NCBI GenBank assembly: GCA_023678885.1
Contig: CM042997.1
Location: forward strand, 23,752,064 to 23,816,063
Direction: 5' to 3'
DNA from: Pogostemon cablin
Lineage: Eukaryota > Streptophyta > Magnoliopsida > Lamiales > Lamiaceae
DNA: 64,000 nucleotides
Shown here: piece by piece, positions 1 to 12,165 of the stretch
How the letters are laid out: each line of letters opens with the position of its first letter
Position numbering within the stretch: position 1 is the stretch's first letter
Notes under the pieces: generated by a model
Databases searched by the model: none
What the model was told of the DNA's origin: nothing
The model's input: the letters and a program-made list of their open reading frames with translations, nothing else
Program-made: the position numbers and the translations under genes

Positions 1-249
1 TGTTTATATACTTTTGATCCATTTTTCAGTGCCATTTAGTTTTCTTGCTTTTTGTTAAGCAACTTGTATTCTGTGCTTGACATGGGGAAAGATTTGCACT
101 CTGGTCAATTGCATCTGTCAGTAGTTTCTTTGTGGTTGTTTCTTTCTTAGTCTTTGGTCACATGAGCAGTTGTACTTTTCTCACCTGGTTTTCGATTTGA
201 AGCTCTTAAGTTATTCCTTTGGCATTCATCCCCATTTGATGTTTTGCAG

Positions 250-3227
250 AGTCTATAGCATGCTTGGAGGAATCTGTAAATCAATTTCTAGATATTGGAC
301 GACTTAATATGTCTGCCAGATACTACAAGGTAAGTAAATTGGTAAAGATATCTAATGATTCTTTTCATAAAATCATCTTAGCACCTGGGTTATGGTTCCA
401 TGCGCTGAATTTGTCTGCTTTATTTTACTAGTAATTAAATGGAAATGGCATATATGAAACTAATCATCATTTGGGTGGAAATCTGGGTTGTATTAAGAGT
501 ATTTCTGTTTATATGACCTACATTTATGAGTGGACTGATAGATGATAATTTGAGATTTTCATGCATGGCAGGAAATAGCTGAGCTGTATGAGCAAGAGCA
601 AAACTTGGAGCAGGCTATTGTTTACTTTGAGAAAGCAGCTGATCTCTTCCAAAGTGAAGAAGTAACAACATCAGCAAATCAATGCAGGCAGAAAATTGCT
701 CAATATGCAGCTCAATTGGAACAGTTAAGTTTGTCTGCTGTCTCTACATGATAATTCCGCATCAAGGGGCTTACAATGATATATACTAGATCATTAGATG
801 CATAGTCCCCCGCCTCCTTCCATCCATCCACTTTTGTAATTGTGACTCAATTTCCACAAATGGCCGTCTAAAATGTTAATATTTCATCTTTCTTGTGCAT
901 ATCTTGCAAGCTGTGGTACCCTTATGAGCGAATGATTGTACATTTCTGATTTTTTTTTTTGTCATTTCCTTTTTATTTGCTTACTGGCCAAGTAAATTAG
1001 ATTGTTATTTTTCTGCTAGAAATGACCCCGATGAACCATTAGACTCACAATTGCCATGATTGAACTGCTTCTGGACCTTTATACCTTCAAACTAACTCAT
1101 CCGACTTGGCATCAATGTCATCATTTTTTCAAATAGTCAGCTTAATCACTTTTCTTAATTTTCTTTGCGATGATAATATGCCAGTGCAAATGCCCTGCTA
1201 CCAATAGTTTATGTTTTTTAATAGATTGAAATGCAACTTTCTCTTACCAAAAAATAGACAAGTACAGGAAAGCAACACCAGTTCATGATGTTATGCTTTC
1301 TAAATGAAATTTCAGCTAGTTTGAAGTCTGCAATTTTGTGCTTTTTCGTTGGATCATGTTTGAAATTTGTTCTGAAATAATACTGGGTTAACTTTTTTCT
1401 CAGATATCAAAAAGCCATAGAGATTTATGAAGAGATAGCACAACAGTCACTTAACAATAATCTGCTGAAATATGGAGTTAAAGGACACCTTCTAAATGCT
1501 GGTCTTTGCCAACTTTGCAAGGGTGATTTTGTTGCAATCAGCAATGCATTAGAGCGATACCAGGTCCTTTTGCTTTTTGTCTCTATCCGCAAATCTACTC
1601 TGACATACGTGCTAAGATTTGCTTCTTTCTTCATGCTTAGGATCTGGATCCTACATTTTCCGGAACGCGCGAGTACAAATTACTAGCAGTATGTCTTTGC
1701 TTTCTTAATCTAGCTTTTATAATTGGTCTTTTAATCTCTTAAACATATTTTATAATGAAATTGTCATGCATCATGTTATCCTATTGCCCAATATGTAAAC
1801 CTCTTTTTCCAGCTTGTATAAGGACTTTGGTGATAAGGTCATGAATCCTTATACTTCTGGTGCTTCTTTGAATGCTTGCATGAAATTTTTTTGATATATT
1901 TCATTTTTTCTAATCTTGACCACAGGATTTAGCTACTTCCCTTGATGAAGAAGATCTGGCTAAGTTTACTGGTGCAGTCACGGAATTTGATAGCATGACC
2001 CAGCTGGTAAGTGAGTTGTAATTTGTAACATATTTAAATTGACGAACTTTGTTGCTGTGAGCTGAGATAGTACAGTCTTTCTTTGTTATCTGCGGATGGA
2101 TCTTTGCATTAAGTTTTTTATCCCCCACCCAACCAAAACCCCAAATCACCACAGAAAAGAAAAAAAAAAAGAGGAAGAAGAGGAAAAAAGAAAAAGTAAA
2201 CAGCTTATATTTCTAATAGAGACTACCTTGGGTATGTTGAACTAGAGGGAATTCTGTTTTTCTTGATCAACAAAAATGAATGGATTTACCTATGGAGATG
2301 AAGGCTGGGGAGAAGTAAGGATGAAGAAAAAAGAATAAACTATCAGCTTAATAGTTTCATTGCTACATAAATGTGTGCAACTTGGACGTTTAATTTCTCT
2401 AGGTTGTGTAATGGTGGCCAATGGACGAGGTAAATCATATGATATGCCTCTGGTGGAATATACTAGTGGGCTTACTATTTTACCTTACTTGCATGTAGTT
2501 CTGTTCCATGCCGTTTGTAGGAATCGAGCCCCCTCTATTTGTCAGCTCAGTCGAAAGATTTTACACCCCTCCCTTAACCACTTGAGTGAACTATGCCATA
2601 GCAGCGACTCAGACTGTGTAGACAATATAATATTAGTTAGCTTTAATTATCCCCCTGCGCCCTCTCCTATCTGGAATAACGTCTCCACTAAAGTGGATGA
2701 TAGGATGAAGTCTTTTGGAGTTCAACACGCTCTCTTGCATGAAATTGGCTCTATGTCCATGTTAAATTGTTTTGATTATCACTTTCAATAATCGTGCTGC
2801 TATTTCTTTGTTCTCGTATGAAGCGAAGAACTATCTGCGTTCAAATGCTATCTTCTCATCAAATTTCAATTTCCCCCGTGTCTTCTTTAAACTTTAAATG
2901 TAGTCTTCATTACTTTTCTTTTAAATGCTGTAATCCTAGAATTGCATATAGGAAGCAGCCGTTTAGACTTTAGAGGCTCTTAAAAGCAAATGATCATTAC
3001 TTTTATTAGGGGTGTGAAGATTGTATTCTGATCAACATGATTAAACTGCAGCAGATTTTTTTAATCGTCTCAATCCGTTGGGTTGTGTAGAGCGTAAATT
3101 TTGGTAGTATCTCTGCTGACATTTCTCGTTGTTGCTTCATTCGTAGGATGCTTGGAAGACGACACTGCTATTGAGAGTGAAGGAGGCATTGAAGGCCAAA
3201 GAACTAGAGGAGGATGATCTTACTTAA
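250..3227 (+). CDS. alpha-SNAP (alpha-soluble NSF attachment protein), 3' part of a spliced gene
   Basis: Six exons join in frame: 250-329, 572-723, 1404-1563, 1641-1688, 1926-2006 and 3147-3227 (TAA at 3225-3227). All have GT donors and AG acceptors. They encode about 200 C-terminal residues; family members are near 290, so the N-terminal third lies left of the window. Recognisable stretches are [84 protein letters not shown] and the C-terminal KAKELEEDDLT. The family folds as tetratricopeptide-like helical hairpins. It binds SNARE bundles and recruits the ATPase NSF through the acidic C-terminus, recycling SNAREs after membrane fusion. Exon 1 here begins in mid-codon (phase with a preceding G), so another exon lies upstream. 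The last intron (2007-3146) is the longest, and I see no gene inside it. No internal stop or frameshift is present, so this looks like a functional gene. Confidence 0.96.
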
Positions 3228-3397
3228 ATCTTATATTCTTTCTTCTTAGAATATTCTGCAAATGTGATTTGTTTCTATTAACAATGCATAAAGCTGTGTA
3301 TCATTCTGTTTTTTATATCTGGGCATTTCTTGGTGATTTGTATTAGGACCGAATATGATTACATCTATGAATATGAAGAAATAATGTCATGGTATAC
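3228..3397 (+). other. probable 3' UTR and flank of the alpha-SNAP gene
   Basis: AT/T-rich sequence directly follows the alpha-SNAP stop codon. No other coding signal is visible. A poly(A) signal cannot be chosen with confidence; the first AATAAA-like string lies further right, near 3480, inside the inverted repeat described next. Confidence 0.5.
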
Positions 3398-3617
3398 CCA
3401 TCATCGGGTTTGGATTTTCTGTGACATTTTGGTGTGACATTTCTTGTGTCACTCAGTTGGATGAGTAACATGTAGAAAAGAATAAAACTAAACATATAAA
3501 CCCTTGCCCTAGGGTTGAGGGATTGGATTTCTCTACCACGTTTCAATCTATAAAGAGATGTCATAAGAAATGTCACACCAAAGTGTCACAAGACATCCCG
3601 ATTCCCGTGTCATCATG
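3398..3617. repeat. MITE-like inverted repeat just after the alpha-SNAP gene
   Basis: Positions 3421-3451 (GTGACATTTTGGTGTGACAT and on) reappear reverse-complemented at 3559-3590 (with AAATGTCACACCAAAGTG). The weaker outer parts (ATCATCGGG near 3400, CATCATGGGG near 3610) also pair. The arms enclose about 110 bp, giving a foldback of about 220 bp. The superfamily is not identified and I could not read a clean target duplication. It lies within about 170 bp of the stop codon, so it could fall inside the transcript. Confidence 0.55.
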
Positions 3618-5600
3618 GGGGGCACTCGACTCCCTTATATAGGGATTGGCAGGAGATGAATTGTTAAATTTGACGCAAATTAACATGATTGAGAGCTTGC
3701 TGTTCGATTGCGATTGCTACTAGTCGACTTGCTGATAACATCGGACTCCCACATGAACTTGCAAGTGAGTTTATTTGCAGGTGAAAATGATAATTCATTA
3801 GTTGTAATATAGACATGTTTAAATTAAAGTTATTAGCGTTACTCTAAATTTTAATCCATCACGAAAGAGTCATGCTAATTGATAATCTAGTACTAAATAA
3901 TCTTTGTTCTTCGAATCCTGTGACATACTTTCTCGGACTATTTATTGGAAAATATAATCAAAAATATCAAAGATCATAGAAGAAACAATTGAAACTGTTC
4001 AAATGGAAAATTTTAAATTTTATGGTTGAAGTTGGATTTGATAACAATTAATTAAAGATCCATTAGCTTGATGCTTCCATTTGGAAGCACCTTTCACCAT
4101 CCATCAAGGTTTCTACTAACTAAATATTGTTTCCCTTTTTTTCTTTACTAATAATAATAAAATGTTGCATGAATGCAATATTGTCATGCGAAACATTAAT
4201 AAGCACTTGAATCATTAAAAAAAATCTTATAAAATTACAATTATAATCCCCACACCCCAAAGCATACATGATACACCACTGCTCTAAATTGTTTTGTACA
4301 CCCATTTAAAACACTTGAGGGCTGTTTATTTGGATGGTATGAAGTGGTGGAATGAGAATTAAATTAAAAATGTTTGTTATTTTCACACACAAGTGATTTG
4401 ATTTTATTTTTAATTTTGTAAATATTATCCATACTTTTCTCAAATGTGTGGAATGGATTTCAAAATATTCCTCCACAGTAATATCATTCTTATTCCTTTT
4501 TATTATTCCAAAGAGCCCCTCTTACACCAAACACCCAATCAAACATATACCCAAACACACATGCCCACCCAATTTGTGAGACCAAGGAGAGAGAAGGCAA
4601 AAATGAGGATGACAAAATGTTCTATGACATCGTTTAATAATGCGTTAATGATTTTTCGAAATTATTTACATGCTCATCAACAATATCATTAGGTCAAAAA
4701 TATAAGTTAACAATGCAGCATCTTGATTAGCAAAGTTTTCAGAAATTTACTCAGAAACAACTAGTGATGATATGAAACTAAAATTATAAACTTTGACAAT
4801 TATGAATTATATTACTTACATTATTTTGATGATGTAAGACATATTCTGACCTTATATATGAGAAGACAAAAGAATAAATTCTGTCATGTAGTTAAAAAAG
4901 AAGAATGTGATAGAGAATGACAAAAGAAGTAATAATTGAGCTTATTTATACATTTGAGAATTTATGATAGAGATTTTGAAATAGAATTAAGATAATTAAA
5001 TTAATCTAATTCCTCGGAGTAAAAATGGAGAATGAAACCATACAAAAATGGATTGTGAAGAATAATAAAGAAATTCTCAAAAAATTAGCACTCATTAAGG
5101 AGACTGAAAATTTTACTAAAAATGCCATTTTCCGATTCATAATATAATTTTTGTTTTAATTCATATATAAATTTTGTTTTGTTTTGTTTTTTTTTGGGCC
5201 ATTTATTTATTTAGAAAATAATATTATAAGGCAGTCTTTTATTTATTTATTGTTGCAATGATTGGGCTTTTGTTTTTCTATTCCAGTTTAGGCGTATGGC
5301 TGCTAGCACTTATATATGTATTTCGTTACTAAATCACATTGAAGATTCTATTTTAATTCAATTTATACGTGGGCGTCCACTAACAGTTTGTATTGACTAC
5401 ATTTAAATTAAACTTTTTTGATAAAGAAATATTCGAATATTTATCTACAGTAATGGACATCTAATCAGAAACTCAAATTAGTCATGATGATATATAATTT
5501 GCTGATTTATTTTTTACTATTACCGAAAAAATTAATAAATTTACATTATAATTTTTTTTCAAATACAGTATATTTATATTAAAAATGAGTTGACCACGTG
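3618..5600. other. intergenic, AT-rich, no gene seen
   Basis: No coding signal. Near 4315-4530 there is a possible degenerate MITE: GAGGGCTGTTTATTTGGA on the left, and a right end whose reverse complement begins GAGGGGCTCTTTGGA. I cannot confirm its target duplication. The rest is low-complexity AT sequence, ending in a short TA run at about 5605-5620. Confidence 0.5.
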
Positions 5601-5619
5601 CGTGTATATATATATATAT

Positions 5620-6560
5620 AAAAGTATACTATAGCAGAAATTTTTCTTGTTGACGTGTCGTCTCTAGATCGCTCCAATGTAACGTGTAATTTTCTCAATT
5701 TTTTGAATTTTTTAATATTTTTTAATATTTTCTTTATTTACTTTTAATTAATTTTCTTATTTAATATTTTTTTAAATAATGTGTTTCTTATTTTTAATAA
5801 TAATTAAATTTTTAATATTTTATTTATTTATTTGGGTATCATTAATTAATTACTAAATTTTTTAATGCAATAAATAAATTAATTAATATCAAATTAAATC
5901 ATATATGTATAAAGGGAAAAAAGAATATTCCATATAATATTCTCTCTCACCCACCTATAAATAAGACTTTTTGATTATTCATTCTAAATACACACATTCG
6001 ATTCTCCAAGAGGAATAGGAGTTTTCTTCAAGTTCTTATAGAGAATTGATTTATGAAAGTAAAAAAATTAATTCGATAGAGCGAATCAAGTAGAAATTTG
6101 ATCTATCTCTAAAAAATTGATTCAAGTATTTTTCAAAAGAAAGAGAACATGTTTAAGTATTCTTGAATCGATTTATCTCTTAAAAATCGATTCTTCAAGA
6201 GGAAGAGAATCGATTTAAGTATTCTTGAATAGATTTATATCTTAAAATTTGATTTTCATGAGTAAGAGGATCGATTCAAATATTCTTGAATCGATTTACA
6301 TCTTAAGAATCGATTTTTCAATAGAAAATAAAATCTATTCAAATATTACCTCTTAAGAATCAATTCAAGTATTTTTTTAAGATCTACCTCTAAAATATTG
6401 ATTCAATTATTTCGACAATTCAAGTACTCTTGAATCGATTTACATCTAGAGAATAAGAGATTGAAAGACTAATTCATCTATCAAGTACTCTTAAATCGAT
6501 TTACCTCTAGAGAATAATAGATTGAAAAACTAATTCATCTACAGAATCGAAAGCTTAAGT
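5620..6560 (+). mobile_element. Helitron-related copy (5' part), with an AATCGATT-rich repeat array
   Basis: From AAGTATACTATAGCAG at about 5622 the sequence runs parallel to the Helitron at 6863-7616 for several hundred bases. Shared blocks include ACGTGTCGTCTC, ATTTGGGTATCATTAATT and GAATTGATTTATGAAAG. The copy then expands into a degenerate array (about 6090-6540) of units ending in palindromic AATCGATT, alternating with CTTGAATCGATTTA and CTCTTAAGAATCG. No CTAG 3' end is seen for this copy, so it is truncated or was interrupted by the second one. No coding capacity. Confidence 0.6.
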
Positions 6561-6821
6561 TCTTTAAGTTAAATCATTATTTCATATCAAATAACATTAA
6601 AATTGAGTTTGTAAATATTTATTAATTTTTAAATTTAGTATGTTAATATTTATTTATTTGTATATATCATAATTATTCAATTATGACATATGAATTATAA
6701 AATTTATTTTCTTTAGTTGTTTATATAATTTGAAACTAATAAAATTAAATAAAAAAACTAAAATTAATAGAGGTATTACAAATTTATGAATATTTAAAAA
6801 ATATTATATATAAATTAATTT

Positions 6822-6862
6822 TATATATATATATATATATTATATATATATATATATATATA
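6822..6862. repeat. (TA)n microsatellite
   Basis: Nearly uninterrupted TA run that ends exactly at the putative 5' end of the next Helitron. Confidence 0.9.
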
Positions 6863-7615
6863 TCTATCTTAAGTATACTATAGCAGAAACTTTTCTTGCT
6901 AACGTGTCGTCTCCAGAGCGTTTCAATGTGACGTGTAATTTTCTCAATTTTTTGAATTTTTGAATTTTTTTAAATATTTTTCTTATTTACTTTTAATTAA
7001 CTTCCTTATTTAATATTTTCTTTTTTAAATAATATGTTTCTTATTTTTAATAATAATTAAATTTTTAATATTTTATTTATTTATTTGGGTATCATTAATT
7101 AATTACTATATATTTTAATGTAATAAATAAATAAATAAATAAATAAATAAATTTCAAATTAAACCATATTTATAGAGGGAAAAAAAGACTATTTCATATA
7201 ATATACTCCCTCACCCCACCAATAAATTAATTTTTTTAGTACACACATGTGATTCTTCAAGAGAAATAAGAGTTTTCTTCAAGTTTTTCTAGAGAATTGA
7301 TTTATGAAAGTATAATAATTTATTTCAATAGAGAGAATCCAGTAAAGATTTGATCTATCTCTAAAAAATCGATTCAAGTATACTTCAAGAGAAAAAAAAT
7401 TGATTCAAGTAATCTTGAATCGATTACCTCTTAAGAATCGATTCTTCAAGAGGAAGAGAACCGTATTCTTTACATTGATGAAAGAAATTATCTAACTATA
7501 AGAAGAAAAAAAATTTCCTTAATTATTGTTGTTACGTTATATAATATGAATTATTTAATTTTAAAAATAAGAATAATAATTAAATGATCCCGCGTTGTAC
7601 GCATGTTTCATACTA

Positions 7616-7616
<1 letters not shown>
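6863..7616 (+). mobile_element. Non-autonomous Helitron, 754 bp
   Basis: The element starts TCTATC after an A (6862). It ends CATACTAG (7616) followed by T (7617), which fits Helitron insertion between A and T. Upstream of the end lies the short GC-rich palindrome CCCGCGTTGTACGC, as expected for the Helitron 3' hairpin; the stem is weak (GCG/CGC). There is no coding capacity. The interior shares most of its length with 5620-6560, including one or two units of the AATCGATT array at about 7365-7460. Confidence 0.65.

Positions 7617-7664
<48 letters not shown>
7617..7664. repeat. (TA)n microsatellite
   Basis: TA run of about 47 bp directly after the Helitron 3' end. TA-rich DNA is a common Helitron target. 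Confidence 0.95.
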
Positions 7665-7666
<2 letters not shown>

Positions 7667-9500
7667 TAAAAAAAGTGTTATAAATTGATAAAAATAATAA
7701 CAGTGCAATAAAATATTTTATAAACAATTAGTAATATAAATAAAAAATGATTAACTTTTTAATAAAAAATTATATTTAAATATAAAATAAATAAATAAAT
7801 AAATAATAAGATTTTATAGTGAGATGCTCCCACACAAATGTTGCCCATAGACAAAACACTTGTGTGACACCGTCTCACCAGAAGACTTTCATGAGATGGA
7901 TAAAAAATAATAACATTCTAATAAAATATAAATCTCAAATTAATTAAAAGTAATAATTGTACAATAAATTATTTCATAAATAATTCATAGTATATAAATA
8001 AAAAGTAATGACAAATACTTGTATAAGTTAGGTTCACTGTGTAAACCTTATGATCATTTTTTAAAATTTATTATATCCTATGTAATGCTATAATTTAAAT
8101 TAAAAAAAAACTACATAATTTACGCCGTGAATTCGATTTTACAACATACTAATTCAATACGTGACAACACTCACGTAAGACTTGTTTCATGCTTACTCTA
8201 GAAAGTATGAAAAGCCCAAGAAGCTTGGTGACCTCGGGACAGGGCTGCCACCGCCATTGCTTTTTTGTTTTTTTAAAATCAATCTAGCAATGTATTGTAC
8301 TCCATATTTAATCATGTCAATATATAAATAATTTTAGAATAATAACATATGAAAGAAAAATAATACTAGTAATAAAGAATCATGATCAACATTTAAAGAA
8401 TATTAATATCCTAGTTTACATAACACAATAGAATATGCTGGAAATGCCCTCTAAAAAATGATGAGATTTAAACAATTGAGATTATTATATTCAATCTCTT
8501 AATTAAATAGAAAAACAGGCATGAAGAATTATACTTCGAAGTTCCACCATATATATATTAATAATATTTGATGGTATAATGAAGACAATGAAGTAGGTGA
8601 AATGAAGTACCATTCGTGCATTTCATGGACTTCAACTTTTTGTGTGTATTTATAAAACAAGAGTGGCACATTAATTTAATTAACATAAACTTAATTACAT
8701 CTTGTGTTTGGATCTTATGGTTTAAGGTTGTGCGTTTCCAAAAGTGTTGTACCGACCAACTCACCTAAGATTTGCCCTTTGATGAAGGGTTTAGGTCACC
8801 ATTTTGAGGGGCGGTGGATGCTATTACACCAATTTGAATTTCTTACATCGTCTTGGTCAAATATCAATGGATCGAATAGACAAAAAATAAGCTGAATGAG
8901 TAAAAAAAATAATCAAATAGAAATTATTATATTTTCGTCAACAAAATTTAAAAAAAAAAAGAAAAAAAAGATCAAATGGAGTAAAATTTTGGATCGAATA
9001 AACAAAACATTGACTGAATATAAATTTATAGTATTCTCATCAACAGATATTAGAATCCTTAAAAAAGTATAGATCAAATAAAGTAAAAAAAAGGGACTAA
9101 TAAACAAAAAATAGAAAAAAAGGGTTAAATAGAGATACATAATTTTTACATTTAATATATATATACTCCTTCCTCCCCAACTATAAACTTTCCAACTATA
9201 TAAACTTTGTTGCCTTATAAAAAACTTTTGTTGGAAGAATAAATTATTATACAACTAAAATCCCAATTATGTCCGTATTCAATACCAAGTGAAGATAATC
9301 ATGTATACAGTAATTATAAATAGCTAGGGTTGCATTATTATATCAGTAAATTGCTTAAAAATTATTCTTACAATTAATAAAAAATAGTCTAATTAATAAT
9401 TGGGACACCAAATAAGGCAACCTATATAATTGAGATGGAAGTACGTGTGTGATGAAAAAAATTCAAATAACTAATGTAAATGTACAATATTGGAATTCAT
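7665..9500. other. intergenic, no gene seen; degenerate MITE remnant
   Basis: AT-rich. Around 7838-8030, CACTTGTGTGACACCGTCTCAC and following bases resemble the GTGAGACCGTCTCAC MULE-MITE family found intact at 33329-33588, but the ends are eroded. A short non-repetitive patch near 8690-8890 is open in one frame for about 60 codons. It has no recognisable homology and poor codon structure. Confidence 0.4.
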
Positions 9501-9503
9501 ATA

Positions 9504-9745
9504 CTACTTTCAGTCTCACATAGGTTTACGTTTTCCATTTTAATTTGTTTCATTTACATTTTTTTTTATTAAATGGGCCCACACAAAACAATTAATTATT
9601 TCATATAGGGCCCACACATAGAACATTAATACAACTATCTACTTCACATTAAATATTATTTCTCTCACATCATTATACAATAAAATATTTTATTTCTTAA
9701 CCTACGTAAAAAATAAATATAAACATTAACTCGGGATGGAGGGAG
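9504..9745. mobile_element. Stowaway-type MITE
   Basis: The right terminus reads GGGATGGAGGGAG followed by TA. The left terminus is diverged (CTACTTTCAGTCTCAC) and preceded by TA. The interior has the family hallmarks GGGCCCACAC, TAATACAACTATCTAC and ATTAAATATTATTTCTCTCAC. Length 242 bp. Non-coding. Confidence 0.75.
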
Positions 9746-9889
9746 TATAGGTTTATAATGGTTTGAATCTATATTTTGTGTTACAATTTTTTATTGCCAA
9801 ATATTATATGACTAATAAGAGAGAGATAATTTATATGTCAGTAAAAATATCATTAATAAATAATGGATGTATGGGTACAAGAAAAATAC

Positions 9890-9891
<2 letters not shown>

Positions 9892-9918
<27 letters not shown>
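9892..9918. repeat. (TA)n microsatellite
   Basis: TA run in AT-rich intergenic DNA. Confidence 0.9.
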
Positions 9919-9923
<5 letters not shown>

Positions 9924-10289
9924 AATATTTTTGATTGAGTTGGTCACTTATGTCCCTGAGTGCACAAGGTATATAAGAGTATGACATTTTGTTTTTAAAA
10001 AAATACACTTTAATTAATAAGGGTATAATTTTTTCATTGAAAATGTCGGATGAAATATGACTAAAAAATTAAGTTTTATTCTCAGAAAATCAAAATTATA
10101 AGTTCTTATACTAATGTGTATAACATTTAATATTAAAAGGATACAACTTTTGAAAAAGCGTAGGATTTGAGAGCACGGTGTCCCATGGAACACATAAATT
10201 TTAGTTCTTTTGATTTCATAATCAAATTACTAAAAGAATATTTAGACCATCCCAGATCTTTTACTACAAACTAATTCCATAATTTATTA

Positions 10290-10852
10290 GGAAAAATATC
10301 AATTTTGGTCCTCTAAAATAGGCCAAATCCAACTTCAGTTATTAGGTTTGGTAATTTCTCAAAAATGGTCTTTTGATGTCCGAATTTAATCATTTTCGTC
10401 CACTTTTGGTCATTTTTGTCCACTTTTGGTCCTTAAAGTTGCCAGAAAAAGGGACCAAAAGTGGACAAAAATGTCTAAATTCGGATATCGGATGACCACT
10501 TTTGGGTTATGTTCGTTTTCAGATTTTAAATCCAGGTTTTGGTTTTCCAAAACCCACATCCAAATTTTAAAAATTTCCCCTATATATACCTACTGCATTC
10601 TTTCTTTTCAATTAATACACTTTCTCTCTTTATCTCTCCTCTCTCATTTAACTTTTTAAATAAATTAATACATTGATTTGATATAAAGTTAAAACCTAAC
10701 CTACCCAAAACTCAAAACAAACATAGAACACACTATTCATGGTTTTCAAATCACACATAATCCCAAACCAAACATCACCTTGAATAATTACCAAACCTGA
10801 GAATTGAAATTGGATTTGACATATCCTAAATGACTAAAATTGATATTTTTCC
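10290..10852. mobile_element. MULE-type non-autonomous element, about 80-bp terminal inverted repeats
   Basis: The left end GGAAAAATATCAATTTTGGT and the right end (reverse complement GGAAAAATATCAATTTTAGT) match over about 80 bp, through GGTTTGGTAATT. The element is flanked on both sides by the 10-bp string TAATTTATTA (10280-10289 and 10853-10862). A 9-10 bp duplication is typical of Mutator-like elements. The interior holds mirrored GTCCACTTTTGGTC segments and no gene. Confidence 0.8.
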
Positions 10853-10960
10853 TAATTTATTATTTAACTTCTCAACCATTTTTTCAATTGATAGCGTATT
10901 TTCTTTGAATATGATAGAGTTTTCCACCGAATCCAAACAAAGGATTGCCAAAATGTTATA

Positions 10961-11184
10961 CTTCCTCCATCCGTCGGAAAGGTATACATTTTGCTATTTT
11001 GGGCATCCACACCAGAGGTATAGATTTCCCTTTTTAAACACATGGAACCCACATATCACTAATACATTTAATATATGGGTCCCACACACCTCACTAATAC
11101 AACTACCTATTATACATTAAATAATAATACTCCTTAATATACGTGCAAAAAGAAAATGTATACCTATTGGACGAACAGAGGGAA
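10961..11184. mobile_element. Stowaway-type MITE
   Basis: Left end CTTCCTCCATCCGTCGG after TA (10959-10960); right end GGACGAACAGAGGGAA before TA (11185-11186). The body has ACTAATACAACTACC and CTCCTTAATATACGTGC. Length 224 bp. An open frame of about 96 codons crosses it by chance. Confidence 0.8.
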
Positions 11185-11186
11185 TA

Positions 11187-12156
11187 GCTTTTTGTCTGTC
11201 TTTCTTTCTAAACAGATTAAAAATAGTGATTAAATTTGCACTTGATTTAAGTGCAACACTGTGGAAATTCTCATGCAATCAAAGCAGGTCATTCATAGCT
11301 TGCAAAAAATTTTACATTAAAAAAAGACGGTCTTCCAATTTTCCCCTCCTCATCACAAAGAACACACGCTTACAATTGTTATTGGGGTGTAGACTGTTTA
11401 TCCTTTGCAAGTTTGTCTTTGTTGATAATCAATCTCATAATTTTCTTCAAAAATGAGTTATTATCTTTGAAGATTAAACTTATTCTATATATTTATAAAT
11501 CCTACGGAAAATGTTAGAGATTTATGCTTTCTATGAATCCATCCTTTAACATGTGTAAAAAGAAATATAACGAACATTATTTGCATCAAAATATAATTTG
11601 GCTCTTGATGTAAAATTGTCTCTTGCTTTTATAGAAATTGATGCCCTCTCACCTTAATGAAAGGTTCATATTAATAATCTGAATATTATTACTTCATGAT
11701 GTAATTAACTTTCCAATCCACTTACCACTTCCCATATCTAAAGTAGATTGATTATCAAATTTATATTCCATGTACGGGTGATTTAGATCGATTAAATTTA
11801 TTATTTGTTGATTGTTGAATAAATTATATGCTATTTGTGTAGATTTTTTTCTTCTTTTAAATATTGTAATTGATAAAGACCCAATTTTACATGTGTTACT
11901 TTTAAATTAGATGTGTATCCATTGAAATAGTTACATGTGAAATGTTTGTGGTGATCATTTTTTAGTCTAATTACAATTATATTTTTAACATTAATATTGA
12001 ACCCTACAAATTTAGCCTTTGAAAATTAATATTAAACCCTAAAGATTAAGCTCTAGAAGGCAAAATAGACCATACACCACATAAAGAAAAAAAAATTATA
12101 TAAATAGATGTTTCCATAAAATAATTTTTATTTAAATTAACTAACAAAGATCGAAA
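11187..12156. other. intergenic, no gene seen
   Basis: AT-rich, with short accidental open frames only. No terminal repeats were recognised. Confidence 0.45.
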
Positions 12157-12165
12157 TTAAATAAT

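Noticed and set aside
2360..2791. 143-codon open frame on the + strand
   Set aside because: It lies wholly inside the last alpha-SNAP intron, has no recognisable protein similarity and shows intron-like composition.
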